Source: Candidatus Thiodiazotropha sp.
GTDB taxonomy: Bacteria > Pseudomonadota > Gammaproteobacteria > Chromatiales > Chromatiaceae
Length of the DNA stretch: 64,000 nt
Reading direction: 5' to 3'
Assembly (NCBI GenBank): GCA_023838465.1
Contig: JAIVEQ010000006.1
Coordinates: 1 to 64,000, forward strand
Within the stretch, counting starts at the first letter, position 1, and every line of letters starts with the position of its first letter. Below the pieces are notes generated by a model that was not told where the DNA came from, did no database searches, and saw only the letters and a program-made list of their open reading frames with translations. The position numbers and the translations under genes are program-made. Of the stretch, positions 1 to 8,015 are shown in pieces.

Positions 1-54
1 ATCGAAACACTGTTACCGTGGAACTTTGATGGTGAAAGCTTAAAGGTGGGGTGA
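1..54 (+). CDS. IS66-family transposase (TnpC), C-terminal end only
   Basis: The first 17 codons of the window are open and end in TGA at 52-54. They encode a tail containing LLPWNF, which resembles the usual C-terminus of IS66-family TnpC transposases (LLPWN). The body of the gene lies outside the window. The stop lies 34 bases inside the proposed IS end at position 88, a normal layout for IS66 elements. The peptide is very short, so the family call leans on the adjacent terminal repeat. Confidence 0.6.
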   Translation: METLLPWNFDGESLKVG

Positions 55-88
55 TTCTGCTACAAGGTGGGGTTTATTGATCGCTTAC
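1..88 (+). mobile_element. Right end of an IS66-family insertion sequence
   Basis: Read from the outside inwards, the sequence ending at position 88 begins GTAAGCG, the conserved tip of IS66-family terminal inverted repeats. Two subterminal copies of AAGGTGGGGT (about 43-52 and 64-73) lie just inside it. A transposase-like C-terminus precedes them. An 8-bp target duplication, if present, would be AGAGATTG at 89-96, but its partner is outside the window. The element interrupts the gene at 85-651. Confidence 0.65.
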
Positions 89-651
89 AGAGATTGACGC
101 AAGTTGTTTTGGTAAATCAGTGCTGTTTTAAAAAGTATCAGGCTATAGACCACAGCGATACCAAAAAAATATATATTTAAATCATCAATAATAAATAGCG
201 ACCAATAGACTAAAGCTATCAGTATTGGTGTGGCAAAGGCTGAATAGACATGTATGTAAATAGAATTACTGGGCATAGCGGCCATTGGCATACCCACTAG
301 AGTAATCATAATAAATAGTTGCTGGTAGACAGGCATAGGCTGAGTCAAAAAAAAGATCAGGTCTGCCCAACATATTCCTGCAAACAAAGCACCTATCGCA
401 TAGTACTTAACTCTATTTTGTAGGTTGCCTGTATGGTGTTTCCAGTAGCCTACTAGGGTCAACCGTATAGCTGTAATGGCGGTAAAAATAATACCCCAAA
501 TCAACAAATTAGTAGAACTAACATGTGACTGGAGACCCATCAAAATTAGAACTGCAACAATTTGTCCTGCAATTATTGTTGCCCAGGCATTATCAAAGAG
601 CTGCTTGATAAGCTGTTGATCAACATCAGAAATAATCTTTTGACTATCCAT
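85..651 (-). pseudogene. Multi-pass membrane sensor domain, truncated by an IS66 insertion
   Basis: The 188 readable residues are almost entirely hydrophobic and contain about six or seven membrane segments (for example around residues 22-40, 46-66, 83-102, 108-125, 132-153 and 157-175). They end in a short basic stretch. This looks like the N-terminal membrane sensing module that normally precedes a PAS, histidine kinase or GGDEF output domain. No output domain follows: the stop codon (complement of 85-87) lies inside the terminal CGCTTAC of the neighbouring IS66 element. So the native C-terminus has been cut off. The start ATG at 651 is reasonable. The exact sensor family is not recognised; whether the fragment is expressed is unknown. 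Confidence 0.6.
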
Positions 652-1309
652 TTGCGATACAGCATTTTGTCCTATAAATATTCTGTTTAGTTGTAGTTTG
701 TCTTTCTTATTAAGGAATAGCGTACAAAGTTACTATTTCTTAAGAGAATTCCTGTCTCATCTGGTACTTGTGTGTATCTTTGTAGCATATCGATGGTCTG
801 GCAGGAGGTAGCAGAAGAAAAAATTAATGAGACAAGTTGTTTTTTAGTAAAGAATTGGTCCAAATTAGGTCCATTGAGGTTCAAATAGTGACAGTTATCT
901 ACAATTAAGCTCAATACATGAAGCCCGATAAGATGTTGAAGTTACTATAGTGTGTTGTAAGTAATTGTAATTAATAGATAATAATGGACTTGATCACCGT
1001 TTAAAGTAAATAGCCCTCCCAAGATTCGAATCCCAATCTCTTTGGGAATTAAAAAGGGAGCCCAAAGGGGTGAACTGAAGGCGAATCACAGGCCACATAT
1101 AGCGGAGTTGAACATTGGAGCGAAACAATGATGGTTCGTAGGGCGAGGCCAAGTGGCCGAGTAATCACTGCAGTGCAGTTGGCTTCCAAGTAAGAAGTTC
1201 CTCATGAGCCCCCAATAGTCCCCCAAGTTCCCCCCATAAACGGGAACTTCTGTTGAAATAGGTCATCAATATCCAAATAACATGAATTTTATCCATTGGT
1301 AAATCAGAG
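652..1309. other. AT-rich intergenic region with hairpins, no convincing gene
   Basis: A 75-codon minus-strand frame (687-914) exists, but it starts with TTG, has no ribosome binding site and resembles nothing I recognise. The right part is richer in G+C and holds two adjacent inverted repeats (1022-1067, listed separately). It also holds a run from about 1068 to 1160 that looks like a degenerate intergenic repeat. The last 100 bases should carry the htpX promoter, but no clear -35/-10 pair stands out. Confidence 0.4.
1022..1067. repeat. Two tandem hairpins
   Basis: The first inverted repeat is AGATT-8 nt-AATCT at 1022-1039. The second is CTTTGGG (1040-1046) pairing with CCCAAAG (1061-1067). 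They directly abut. No T-run follows on either strand, so they are not an obvious intrinsic terminator. They could be part of a dispersed intergenic repeat or a structured leader. Confidence 0.35.
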
Positions 1310-2191
1310 ATGATGAGAATTGCACTTTTCCTGGGCACGAACCTAGCTATCCTGGCATTGATCAGTATTACCTTCAGACTTCTTGGTATCGATGGACTGC
1401 TGATGCAGAATGGGGTTGATCTGGACCTCAATGCGCTGCTTGTCTATTCAGCTGTGATCGGTTTTTCCGGTTCGTTGATATCCCTGTTTATCTCCAAGTG
1501 GATGGCTAAACGCAGTATGGGTGTAAGGATCATCGAACAGCCGGGTAGCGAGGTTGAGCGCTGGTTGATTAGTACTGTTGAGAGGCAAGTGCAACAAGCC
1601 AATATCGGTATGCCTGAAGTGGGGGTTTTCGAACATACCTCAGCCAATGCCTTTGCGACAGGATGGAACAAGAATAGTGCTTTGGTGGCGGTGAGCAGCG
1701 GTTTGCTTCAGCAAATGAACCGGGATGAGGTTGAGGCTGTTTTAGCGCATGAGATCAGCCATGTGGCGAATGGGGATATGGTGACACTGTCATTGATCCA
1801 GGGTGTGATTAATACCTTTGTGGTATTTCTCTCTCGTATCATTGGTCATACTGTCGATCGATTGGTGTTCAAAACCGAACGTGGCTATGGCCCTGGTTTT
1901 TTTATCGTGTCGATGATTTCTGAGTTTGTACTGGGTATTCTGGCCATGACCATTGTGATGTGGTTCTCCCGCTGGCGAGAGTTTCGTGCCGATAGAGGGG
2001 GTGCGGATCTTGCCGGTAGACAAAAGATGATTGCGGCCCTGAGGCGGTTACAACAGGCCCATGAACCTGAGGCAATGCCGGATGAGATAGCTGCATTTGC
2101 CATTAATGCGGGAAAAATACAGAAAATATTTGCCAGCCATCCCCCAATAGAAGCACGTATTGCAGCACTTGAATCACAACATGACGCCTGA
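1310..2191 (+). CDS. htpX: Membrane zinc metalloprotease HtpX
   Basis: HtpX is an M48-family inner-membrane endopeptidase that degrades misfolded membrane proteins alongside FtsH. The 293-residue length equals that of the E. coli protein. The N-terminus (MMRIALFL) matches the family, so the first of two ATG codons is chosen. Two N-terminal membrane segments lie at about residues 4-22 and 42-62. The zinc motif HEISH is at 147-151. A second membrane pair (about 160-180 and 196-219) precedes the third ligand, Glu224, in WREFRAD. The C-terminal SHPPIEARI signature is present. It stands alone, with no operon partner. In other bacteria htpX is heat- or envelope-stress-induced; no such operator is seen here. 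Confidence 0.95.
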   Translation: MMRIALFLGTNLAILALISITFRLLGIDGLLMQNGVDLDLNALLVYSAVIGFSGSLISLFISKWMAKRSMGVRIIEQPGSEVERWLISTVERQVQQANIGMPEVGVFEHTSANAFATGWNKNSALVAVSSGLLQQMNRDEVEAVLAHEISHVANGDMVTLSLIQGVINTFVVFLSRIIGHTVDRLVFKTERGYGPGFFIVSMISEFVLGILAMTIVMWFSRWREFRADRGGADLAGRQKMIAALRRLQQAHEPEAMPDEIAAFAINAGKIQKIFASHPPIEARIAALESQHDA

Positions 2192-2413
2192 TTTCAATGA
2201 GTTACAAATGAACCGTCAAGTTGAGAGTTAGAGAAGGTCTAAAAGGAGAGAAGTGGCAACAGCCTGCCTGTACCCGCATGCTCTATCACAAGCAGCAGGT
2301 TGTTAGAATATGCTCTATCGAGTCCAACGACCGGGCGATGATCTACCGGCCGGCCGTTGAATAAAAATCTGTTTAGTGCTTAGGATGCCGTCAACAGAAT
2401 GATAAGCTAGTGC

Positions 2414-2698
2414 TTACCAGCGGCCGCCACCGCCACCGCCGCCACCGCTACGCTTTGGCTTATCCTGTGCTTCATTGATTCTCAAGTCACGGCCTTGGAA
2501 GTCCTTGCCGTTGAGTTGAGAAATGGCACGCTCTGCATCGGCTTGACTCATTTCTACGAAGGCGAAGCCGCGTGAGCGACGTGTTTCACGATCCAGAATC
2601 AAGTTTGCTGAGTGAACCTCACCAACGTCGGTGAAAAGCTCGCGGATATCCTCTTCTGTGGCAGTCCAAGGTAGGTTGCCAACATACAATTTAGTCAT
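2414..2698 (-). CDS. Small glycine-rich RRM RNA-binding protein
   Basis: A single RNA-recognition motif of 94 residues. RNP2 (LYVGNL, residues 4-9) and RNP1 (RGFAFVEM, about 43-50) are intact, with the aromatic residues that stack on RNA. A short C-terminal tail of eight glycines ends in RW. Proteins of this family in cyanobacteria and proteobacteria are often cold-induced and bind single-stranded RNA. AGGA lies about 10 bases before the ATG at 2698. The 5' region, read on the minus strand, is long and has no gene, which would allow a structured leader. It is monocistronic. Confidence 0.9.
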   Translation of the reverse strand: MTKLYVGNLPWTATEEDIRELFTDVGEVHSANLILDRETRRSRGFAFVEMSQADAERAISQLNGKDFQGRDLRINEAQDKPKRSGGGGGGGGRW

Positions 2699-3586
2699 CG
2701 ATATACATTCCTAACAAAAAAATATTCAAGTTCAGGGTCTGACGGTCCCATGCGTAAACCTGCCAGACAGACCATGAACGCTAAAAGGCATGGCATATTC
2801 GTCATGCTAATCAGCCTGGAAACCGAAGGATTCCGATTCTCGACCTGAAGATATATCAAATGGGGAAGCGGGTATGGGTCTGTTTCGTAGCGTGAATGAA
2901 ATCATACCCCCGAAAAAAACAATATGCCAATGATTTTTTTATGAAATCTACCTGCCAAGCTATGTGTTATTTTTGTCCCAAATTGGCACCAAACGAACTC
3001 ATCTGCTCCTGGTCAAAGTGCTGGCTATTTCCGATTCATGAATGACCCTGCTAGTGATCAGGTTCAAAATATGGGTGGTAGTTGCTGAAGCTTTCTCTCT
3101 TATCGTGTAGGTGTCTAGTAAGAGAGGAGCCTTAATAGCGTGCTCTCTCTAACTGCTTATGCGCGTCGATACTCACTATTTGGCATCATATTTCCAGTTT
3201 TTTATTACCATTAAGTTTCCATTAATAATGCATGGCTAATTTAGCCCATTATCGATTGGGACACTATTTATACTATCAGCAAGTAAAGCGTGAACGGGAG
3301 GCAGACCTCTCATAGGTGTATTTACAGCCGTTAACAGTTCATGCAGAAGAGTTGCCAAGGACTTTATTTAGCGATGTTTTGAACAGCTATATATAACGCT
3401 GAAATTGGGGCTTTTTTTTACGTTTGCTGACGGAGCTCAGTTCATTTAATGGGGTACTTTAAGCTGTATTAGTTCTTTGTCCGACAGACAAAAGAGAGGC
3501 TTTTCTGGGGCCCCGTTTGTCCATATTAGTGCACTATTGCCACGACTGATTGATGGTGCTATTGCGTAAATAAAAGGCCAAAATGA

Positions 3587-3605
3587 CCCTGCTTACTAAG
3601 CAGGG
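3587..3605. repeat. Near-perfect inverted repeat
   Basis: CCCTGCTTA-C-TAAGCAGGG is a 9+1+9 palindrome. No T-run follows. It lies about 230 bp upstream of the response regulator gene and could be a protein-binding site or an RNA hairpin. Confidence 0.4.
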
Positions 3606-3722
3606 GTGACGATAATCCAAATAATGATATTACTGCTTATAAGTAGATCAGATATGTATAGAGAGAAAAATTGACTTCTACAATCAATCCGAATGCTTTT
3701 TACAGTTCGATCTACACTTAAC

Positions 3723-3742
3723 TTGGCAGTCTATACTGTCAA
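3723..3742. promoter_or_regulatory. Symmetrical site upstream of the two-component operon
   Basis: TTGGCAGTCTATACTGTCAA is an imperfect 20-bp palindrome (TTGnCAGTnTAnACTGnCAA). It lies about 95 bp before the start of the OmpR-type regulator at 3837. The position suits an autoregulatory operator, but no binding protein can be named from sequence. Confidence 0.35.
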
Positions 3743-3836
3743 ACTCAGGGAGAATCGAGTTTTGGATGTCGATATAGCGTATCGACCCGAAAGCATTATT
3801 ATGATCTGTAATCAGGACTCATAGAGAATTGGAAGA

Positions 3837-4505
3837 ATGCGTATTTTGTTGGCAGAAGATGATCGGCACTTGGGCGAGGGACTCACATTAGGTTTAAAAC
3901 AATTGGGTCATACCGTGGACTGGGTGTTGGACGGTGTGGCCGCTGAACAAGCCCTGTCGACGGAGAATCTGGATGCTCTGATACTCGATCTTGGATTGCC
4001 CAGGCAGGATGGTCTGCATGTGCTGCAAAAAATACGTAAGGAGGGTATGGATCTGCCTGTGCTCATACTCACTGCCCGGGATACGGTGGAGAATCGTATC
4101 CAGGGTCTTGATCTGGGGGCAGACGACTATGTCGTCAAGCCTTTTGATCTGCTGGAGGTGAATGCCCGCTTGCGTGCAATTACCCGACGTCGGGAAGGAC
4201 GTTCCGTACCGGTTATCAATTATGCTGATCTGGTATTGGATCCAGCTGCCCGCAGTCTGACGAAAGCGGGAGAAGAGATAAAACTGGGAGCCAATGAGTT
4301 TGCAGTTCTGGAGTATCTCCTGACCCATCAAGGACGCATCCTCTCCCGTCAGTCGCTGGAGGAATCCCTGTATGGCTGGGATGAAGGTGTGGAAAGCAAT
4401 GCAGTAGAGGTCTATATACATCACTTGCGCAAGAAACTAGGCAAGGAGCTGATCCGGACTATTCGTGGGGTTGGCTATACCATACAGAAAATTGCAAATA
4501 TTTGA
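3837..4505 (+). CDS. OmpR-family response regulator (QseB/PmrA-like)
   Basis: The 222-residue protein has an N-terminal receiver domain with the acidic pocket (Glu7, Asp8, Asp9), phosphoacceptor Asp51, Thr79 and conserved Lys101 in KPF. After it comes a winged-helix DNA-binding domain (about residues 125-220) ending in the typical RGVGYTI signature. GGAAGA lies just ahead of the ATG. It is followed after 9 bases by its sensor kinase gene, with which it surely forms an operon. QseB- and PmrA-type regulators often control envelope or efflux genes; the target here is unknown. Confidence 0.93.
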   Translation: MRILLAEDDRHLGEGLTLGLKQLGHTVDWVLDGVAAEQALSTENLDALILDLGLPRQDGLHVLQKIRKEGMDLPVLILTARDTVENRIQGLDLGADDYVVKPFDLLEVNARLRAITRRREGRSVPVINYADLVLDPAARSLTKAGEEIKLGANEFAVLEYLLTHQGRILSRQSLEESLYGWDEGVESNAVEVYIHHLRKKLGKELIRTIRGVGYTIQKIANI

Positions 4506-4514
4506 GAAGTACCC

Positions 4515-5996
4515 GTGCAACAGACTACACACTCTTCAATTCGCAGACGGCTCCTGTTCAGCTTGATTTCGACTATTTTTATCCTCTGGTTGATAGCCGC
4601 ATTCTTTGTCTATCGTGCCGCTTATCATGAGGTTGAAGAGATTTATGATGCAACCCTTGCGCAACAATCCCGCATCCTTGCCACGCTAATGTCTCACGAG
4701 GTGGAAGAGGACACAGCGGTAAAGGACAATCTGCAAAAACTTGTAAATGAGTTGGGTGAGGATGTCATAGATAACTCCGCTTTTCTCAGGCAACTTCTTG
4801 ATGAGTATATGGCTGATGAAAGTGAAAAGGATTATTTGACCTTGGTTCCCCGTGAGCAGGTAACAGGCCACCGCTATGAGGTCAAGATCGCTTTTCTGAT
4901 CAAAGGCGTCAATGGAAAGACCTATTTACGTTCCAATCTACCCACCTCTTTCAATACATTCACTGAGGGATACAACAACCAGGTTGTGGATGGCAAATCC
5001 TGGCGCATGTATGGCCTTAAGGAACCGAGTGGACAGTTTCATGTACAAGTTGGGGAGTTGAAGTCGGTCCGTGAGGAAACGGTTTCAGAGATCGTCTTTA
5101 GCAGCTTATGGCCCATAATCGTTTTTCTACCTGTGATTGGACTGCTTATCTGGATAATGGTTGGTGGTGGGCTCAAACCATTGAAAGTAATTGCCAACAA
5201 GGTCGAACGCAGGGATCCAAATTCACTGGTGCCTATCTCAACTCAAGAAGTGCCTCAGGAAGTCGTACCAATGGTAGAGTCACTGAATCGACTGTTTTTT
5301 CGGGTGGATAGTGCTTTAGAGAACGAGCGTCGATTTACCGCAGATGCAGCCCATGAATTGAGAACACCACTTGCTGCGCTTAAAACGCTGGCTCAGGCTA
5401 AGTCACTGATTAACGAAAACAATGGGCATCGTAGTTTCCTTGATCAGGTGATTCGTGGCGTTGATCGAGCGACTCATTTACTGGAGCAGTTGTTGACGCT
5501 GGCACGTATGGATAGCCAATCAGTTGATAAATCTCATACTCAGGAAGCGGACCTTCATGGTGAGGCGATCAATGTCCTTGCTTCTTTGGGCACGATGGCT
5601 CTGGAGAAGGATATTGAGCTTTCGTATGAAGGTATTGAACGGCCCATTATTATACCTGGATATACTCCTGGTATACAGATACTGCTGCGAAATCTGATCG
5701 ACAATGCAATCCGCTATACACCTGAAAAAGGGGAGGTGAGCGTATTGCTGGAAGAGGTAGAAGTGGGGGTGCGACTTGACGTGGCAGATACCGGGCCGGG
5801 GATTCCCGAAGAGAAACAACAGGGGTTTTACCAGCGGTTCAGACGTGGTGAAGCTACCAATACTGAGGGGAGTGGTCTGGGCCTATCTATCGTTAAGCGT
5901 ATTGTTGATCTTCACCATGCAACAATCGAAATGAGTAATCGCAAGGACAAGAGTGGATTACGTGTTTCAATTACATTCCCGAGAAAGCTTGTATGA
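4515..5996 (+). CDS. Sensor histidine kinase (QseC/PmrB-like)
   Basis: 493 residues starting at GTG. An N-terminal membrane segment (about 12-34) and a second one (about 198-216) enclose a periplasmic domain of some 160 residues with many acidic positions. This is followed by a HAMP-like linker, an HisKA domain with phosphoacceptor His280 in AAHELRTPLAA, and an ATPase domain with the N box (NLIDNAIRY), G1 box (DTGPGIP) and G2 box (GSGLGLSIV). It is the partner of the regulator 9 bases upstream. The ligand cannot be told from sequence; an acidic sensor domain is compatible with cations or cationic peptides. A MITE-like repeat begins 8 bases after its stop and may end the transcript. Confidence 0.92.
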   Translation: MQQTTHSSIRRRLLFSLISTIFILWLIAAFFVYRAAYHEVEEIYDATLAQQSRILATLMSHEVEEDTAVKDNLQKLVNELGEDVIDNSAFLRQLLDEYMADESEKDYLTLVPREQVTGHRYEVKIAFLIKGVNGKTYLRSNLPTSFNTFTEGYNNQVVDGKSWRMYGLKEPSGQFHVQVGELKSVREETVSEIVFSSLWPIIVFLPVIGLLIWIMVGGGLKPLKVIANKVERRDPNSLVPISTQEVPQEVVPMVESLNRLFFRVDSALENERRFTADAAHELRTPLAALKTLAQAKSLINENNGHRSFLDQVIRGVDRATHLLEQLLTLARMDSQSVDKSHTQEADLHGEAINVLASLGTMALEKDIELSYEGIERPIIIPGYTPGIQILLRNLIDNAIRYTPEKGEVSVLLEEVEVGVRLDVADTGPGIPEEKQQGFYQRFRRGEATNTEGSGLGLSIVKRIVDLHHATIEMSNRKDKSGLRVSITFPRKLV

Positions 5997-6003
5997 GTAA
6001 TTG

Positions 6004-6170
6004 CTAGGGAGCCTCTGATTAATTCTGGATCGAGTGTGTGGTGAGATGAAATGCCTCGGATCAAGGCAAAATGCGCACGTAATAGCCCGCTATTGCGAAG
6101 CTTTTCAACGCAGAGCCGGGGCATTTCAGCCGCCACACGCCGATTCATGAATTGATCAGAGGTTCCCTAG
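6004..6170. repeat. MITE-like long inverted repeat, 167 bp
   Basis: The ends CTAGGGAGCCTCTGAT (6004-6019) and ATCAGAGGTTCCCTAG (6155-6170) pair with one mismatch. The pairing continues inwards imperfectly for about 50 bp in each arm. The core holds another inverted repeat, with TAATAGCCCGCTATT near 6081-6095. It has no coding capacity. From general knowledge, elements with CCTCTGAT ends and a core of this type are dispersed in many copies in gammaproteobacterial genomes. It sits between two convergent genes, where it could act as a bidirectional terminator. Confidence 0.7.
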
Positions 6171-6200
6171 ATGATCGGGGTTGAGAAATTCTGATCACGC

Positions 6201-6908
6201 TTACCGTTGATTCTCACAGTGCTCTTTTACGATGGCTAGTAGGTGCTCCAAGTAGAGCAGGCGTTTCACAGACAGTTCAACCTTGTCCTTCAATTCCGAA
6301 TCCTCATCGCTTCCATCGATGAGGTGGAAGGTATCTTCAAAGAAGTAGACAAAGAAACTGTCAAGAAAACGGATCCCACGGTTGGTATCCATTATCAAGT
6401 TATCAATACCAAACAGATCAATCATTCTGGGATTGTCAGAAATACGCCATGCTTGAGCAGCCCGTACGAAGCGGGCCAGCTGAATGCGTGCTTTGGGATT
6501 GGCGCATAGCAACTTCATCGTCTCCTCTTCATTCTGCTGATTTGCGATGTTGAACCATATATTGATCGCGGTCGCCAGTACAAGAAGGCTGGGTCTGCCA
6601 TTGATCTTAGTGATGACAAACAATGCATCTGGGATGATTTCGTCAAGTGTATCCTTCAACTGACGGTAGTGACGTGCGAGTAATTTGGCTTCACTCTCTG
6701 AATAGTCAGTGAAAGGCCGCTTTATGACAAATTCTGTATAGACGACCTCATCTTCACCCTCTGAGGTGATCTCATAACGTTTGTTACTCCGCCAGACTTC
6801 ACAGTGACTCCCGATGGTGGAGACCAAGGTAGGCCTTAAGCGTTTGTGATCTAGGCAAGCAATATCTATGATGCCAATTTCTTGGTCTTTGTCACTTGAA
6901 TGCTGCAT
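6201..6908 (-). CDS. Protein of unknown function, possibly kinase-fold
   Basis: 235 soluble residues with no signal peptide or membrane segment. I do not recognise a characterised family. Near residues 165-185 the pattern NLIMDTNRGIRFLDSFFVYF resembles the catalytic-loop-to-DFG region of small-molecule and protein kinases such as YrbL, in which an Asn is followed by a metal-binding Asp. A Lys in VIKRPF (about residue 64) could be the ATP-site lysine. No HxD motif precedes this region, so a catalytic call would be speculative. It ends near the MITE-like repeat and starts 84 bp from the yheT-like gene, on the same strand downstream of it. Confidence 0.6.
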   Translation of the reverse strand: MQHSSDKDQEIGIIDIACLDHKRLRPTLVSTIGSHCEVWRSNKRYEITSEGEDEVVYTEFVIKRPFTDYSESEAKLLARHYRQLKDTLDEIIPDALFVITKINGRPSLLVLATAINIWFNIANQQNEEETMKLLCANPKARIQLARFVRAAQAWRISDNPRMIDLFGIDNLIMDTNRGIRFLDSFFVYFFEDTFHLIDGSDEDSELKDKVELSVKRLLYLEHLLAIVKEHCENQR

Positions 6909-6992
6909 CTACCCGATACCATTTATATGAGACACTACACTATCTAGCGTGTGTGAGTAATGATTCAAATGCAAGTCTTAGGCGCGTGAATA

Positions 6993-7952
6993 TCAGGCTA
7001 GTCGATCCTTCAGGAATGTCGGAATCCGATAATCTAGCCAGTATCCGGGTCGCCAGGGAAGATTGCCACGGACAAAACCCACATGACCACCTTTGCTTGA
7101 CAACTCCAATGAAACGCCCGGGCCAAGATCATCTATGTTTGGTACGTCATCAGGCTGCATAAATGGATCATCCAGTGCATGCAGGATAAGAGTGGGGGTT
7201 GTTATATATTTAAGATATGAACTGCTGCTGCAACGATCATAGTAGTCTGCAGCATCAATGAATCCATTTTGAATCGCAGTGACTCTGTCATCAAATTCAA
7301 AGATGGAGCGGATGGGGGCAATATCTTCTACACTTGATAGTGATAACCGACAACACTTTTGTCGGTATGAGTTGAGTAGTTTTCTTAGTAAATGTCGCCC
7401 ATAGATACGTGAAAAGCCTTGCTCTAGCCGCTCTACCACATGGGCTAAATGAAAGGGAACTGATACTGCAACGGCAGCCTGCAGGAGTGAGTTGTGGCCT
7501 GATTCACCGAGGTACTTGAGTAGCAGGTTACCACCAAGCGAGATGCCGACGACTGCTTGAGGAGGGCGCCCTTTCTTCTGAAGGATTTGGAGGACCTCCT
7601 GCAGATCGTCTGAAGCACCTGAGTGATAACTGCGCTGCAATCGGTTAGGCTCTCCGCTACAGCCCCTCAGGTGCATAAACAAGGTACTGAATCCTGCTTG
7701 GTTGAGGGCATGCAGGATGGTTGATGCATAGTGTGAATCGAGGGACCCCTCAAGCCCATGCAACAACATGACTAAAGGGCCCTCTGCATCATGCCAGGCA
7801 AGATCAATGAAATCCCCATCTCGTAGACTAATGCGTTCCACGCGGAGATCCAATCTTGGACGTGATCTGGTAAGACTGGGCCATAAAGTCTGGAGATGAG
7901 GGGAAACGAGCCACCAGGCAGGTTTGAAGTCGCTTTTAATCAGTTGTGCCAT
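6993..7952 (-). CDS. yheT: Alpha/beta hydrolase, YheT family
   Basis: 319 residues, the usual length for YheT/UPF0017 hydrolases. The oxyanion strand is LLHGLEGS (63-70). The nucleophile elbow GISLGG places Ser138. The acid is in HALDDPF, and the catalytic His is in KGGHVGFV near the C-terminus. The family signature at the N-terminus (WWLVSPHLQTLWP) is clear. The substrate is unknown; relatives act on esters. It starts at ATG 7952 and is followed by the unknown 235-residue gene on the same strand. Confidence 0.9.
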   Translation of the reverse strand: MAQLIKSDFKPAWWLVSPHLQTLWPSLTRSRPRLDLRVERISLRDGDFIDLAWHDAEGPLVMLLHGLEGSLDSHYASTILHALNQAGFSTLFMHLRGCSGEPNRLQRSYHSGASDDLQEVLQILQKKGRPPQAVVGISLGGNLLLKYLGESGHNSLLQAAVAVSVPFHLAHVVERLEQGFSRIYGRHLLRKLLNSYRQKCCRLSLSSVEDIAPIRSIFEFDDRVTAIQNGFIDAADYYDRCSSSSYLKYITTPTLILHALDDPFMQPDDVPNIDDLGPGVSLELSSKGGHVGFVRGNLPWRPGYWLDYRIPTFLKDRLA

Positions 7953-8015
7953 GCTCGGGTGTTTTTTTGGTTTAATATTTTCACTCTATTTGTGAGTGAT
8001 CAAATACGAGTCAGA

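Larger units (their letters stand above)
2699..3836. other. 1.1-kb intergenic region between divergent genes
   Basis: No coding frame is convincing here. It separates the minus-strand RRM gene from the plus-strand two-component operon, so it must hold both promoters. Visible structure: an 8-bp stem at 3095-3102/3119-3126, a nearly loopless inverted repeat CCCTGCTTACTAAGCAGGG at 3587-3605, a poly-T run near 3412-3420 and a symmetrical site at 3723-3742. The size is unusual for this gene-dense window, and a small RNA is possible but not shown. Confidence 0.4.

Noticed and set aside
687..914. 75-codon minus-strand frame upstream of the truncated sensor gene
   Set aside because: TTG start, no ribosome binding site, no recognisable motif, and AT-rich context where such frames arise by chance.
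1018..1100. tRNA-like TTCGAATCC sequence
   Set aside because: Only the T-loop-like bases match; no acceptor, D or anticodon stems can be formed around it on either strand.
3894..4424. 176-codon minus-strand frame opposite the response regulator
   Set aside because: Antisense to a well-conserved OmpR-type gene, with no motif of its own.
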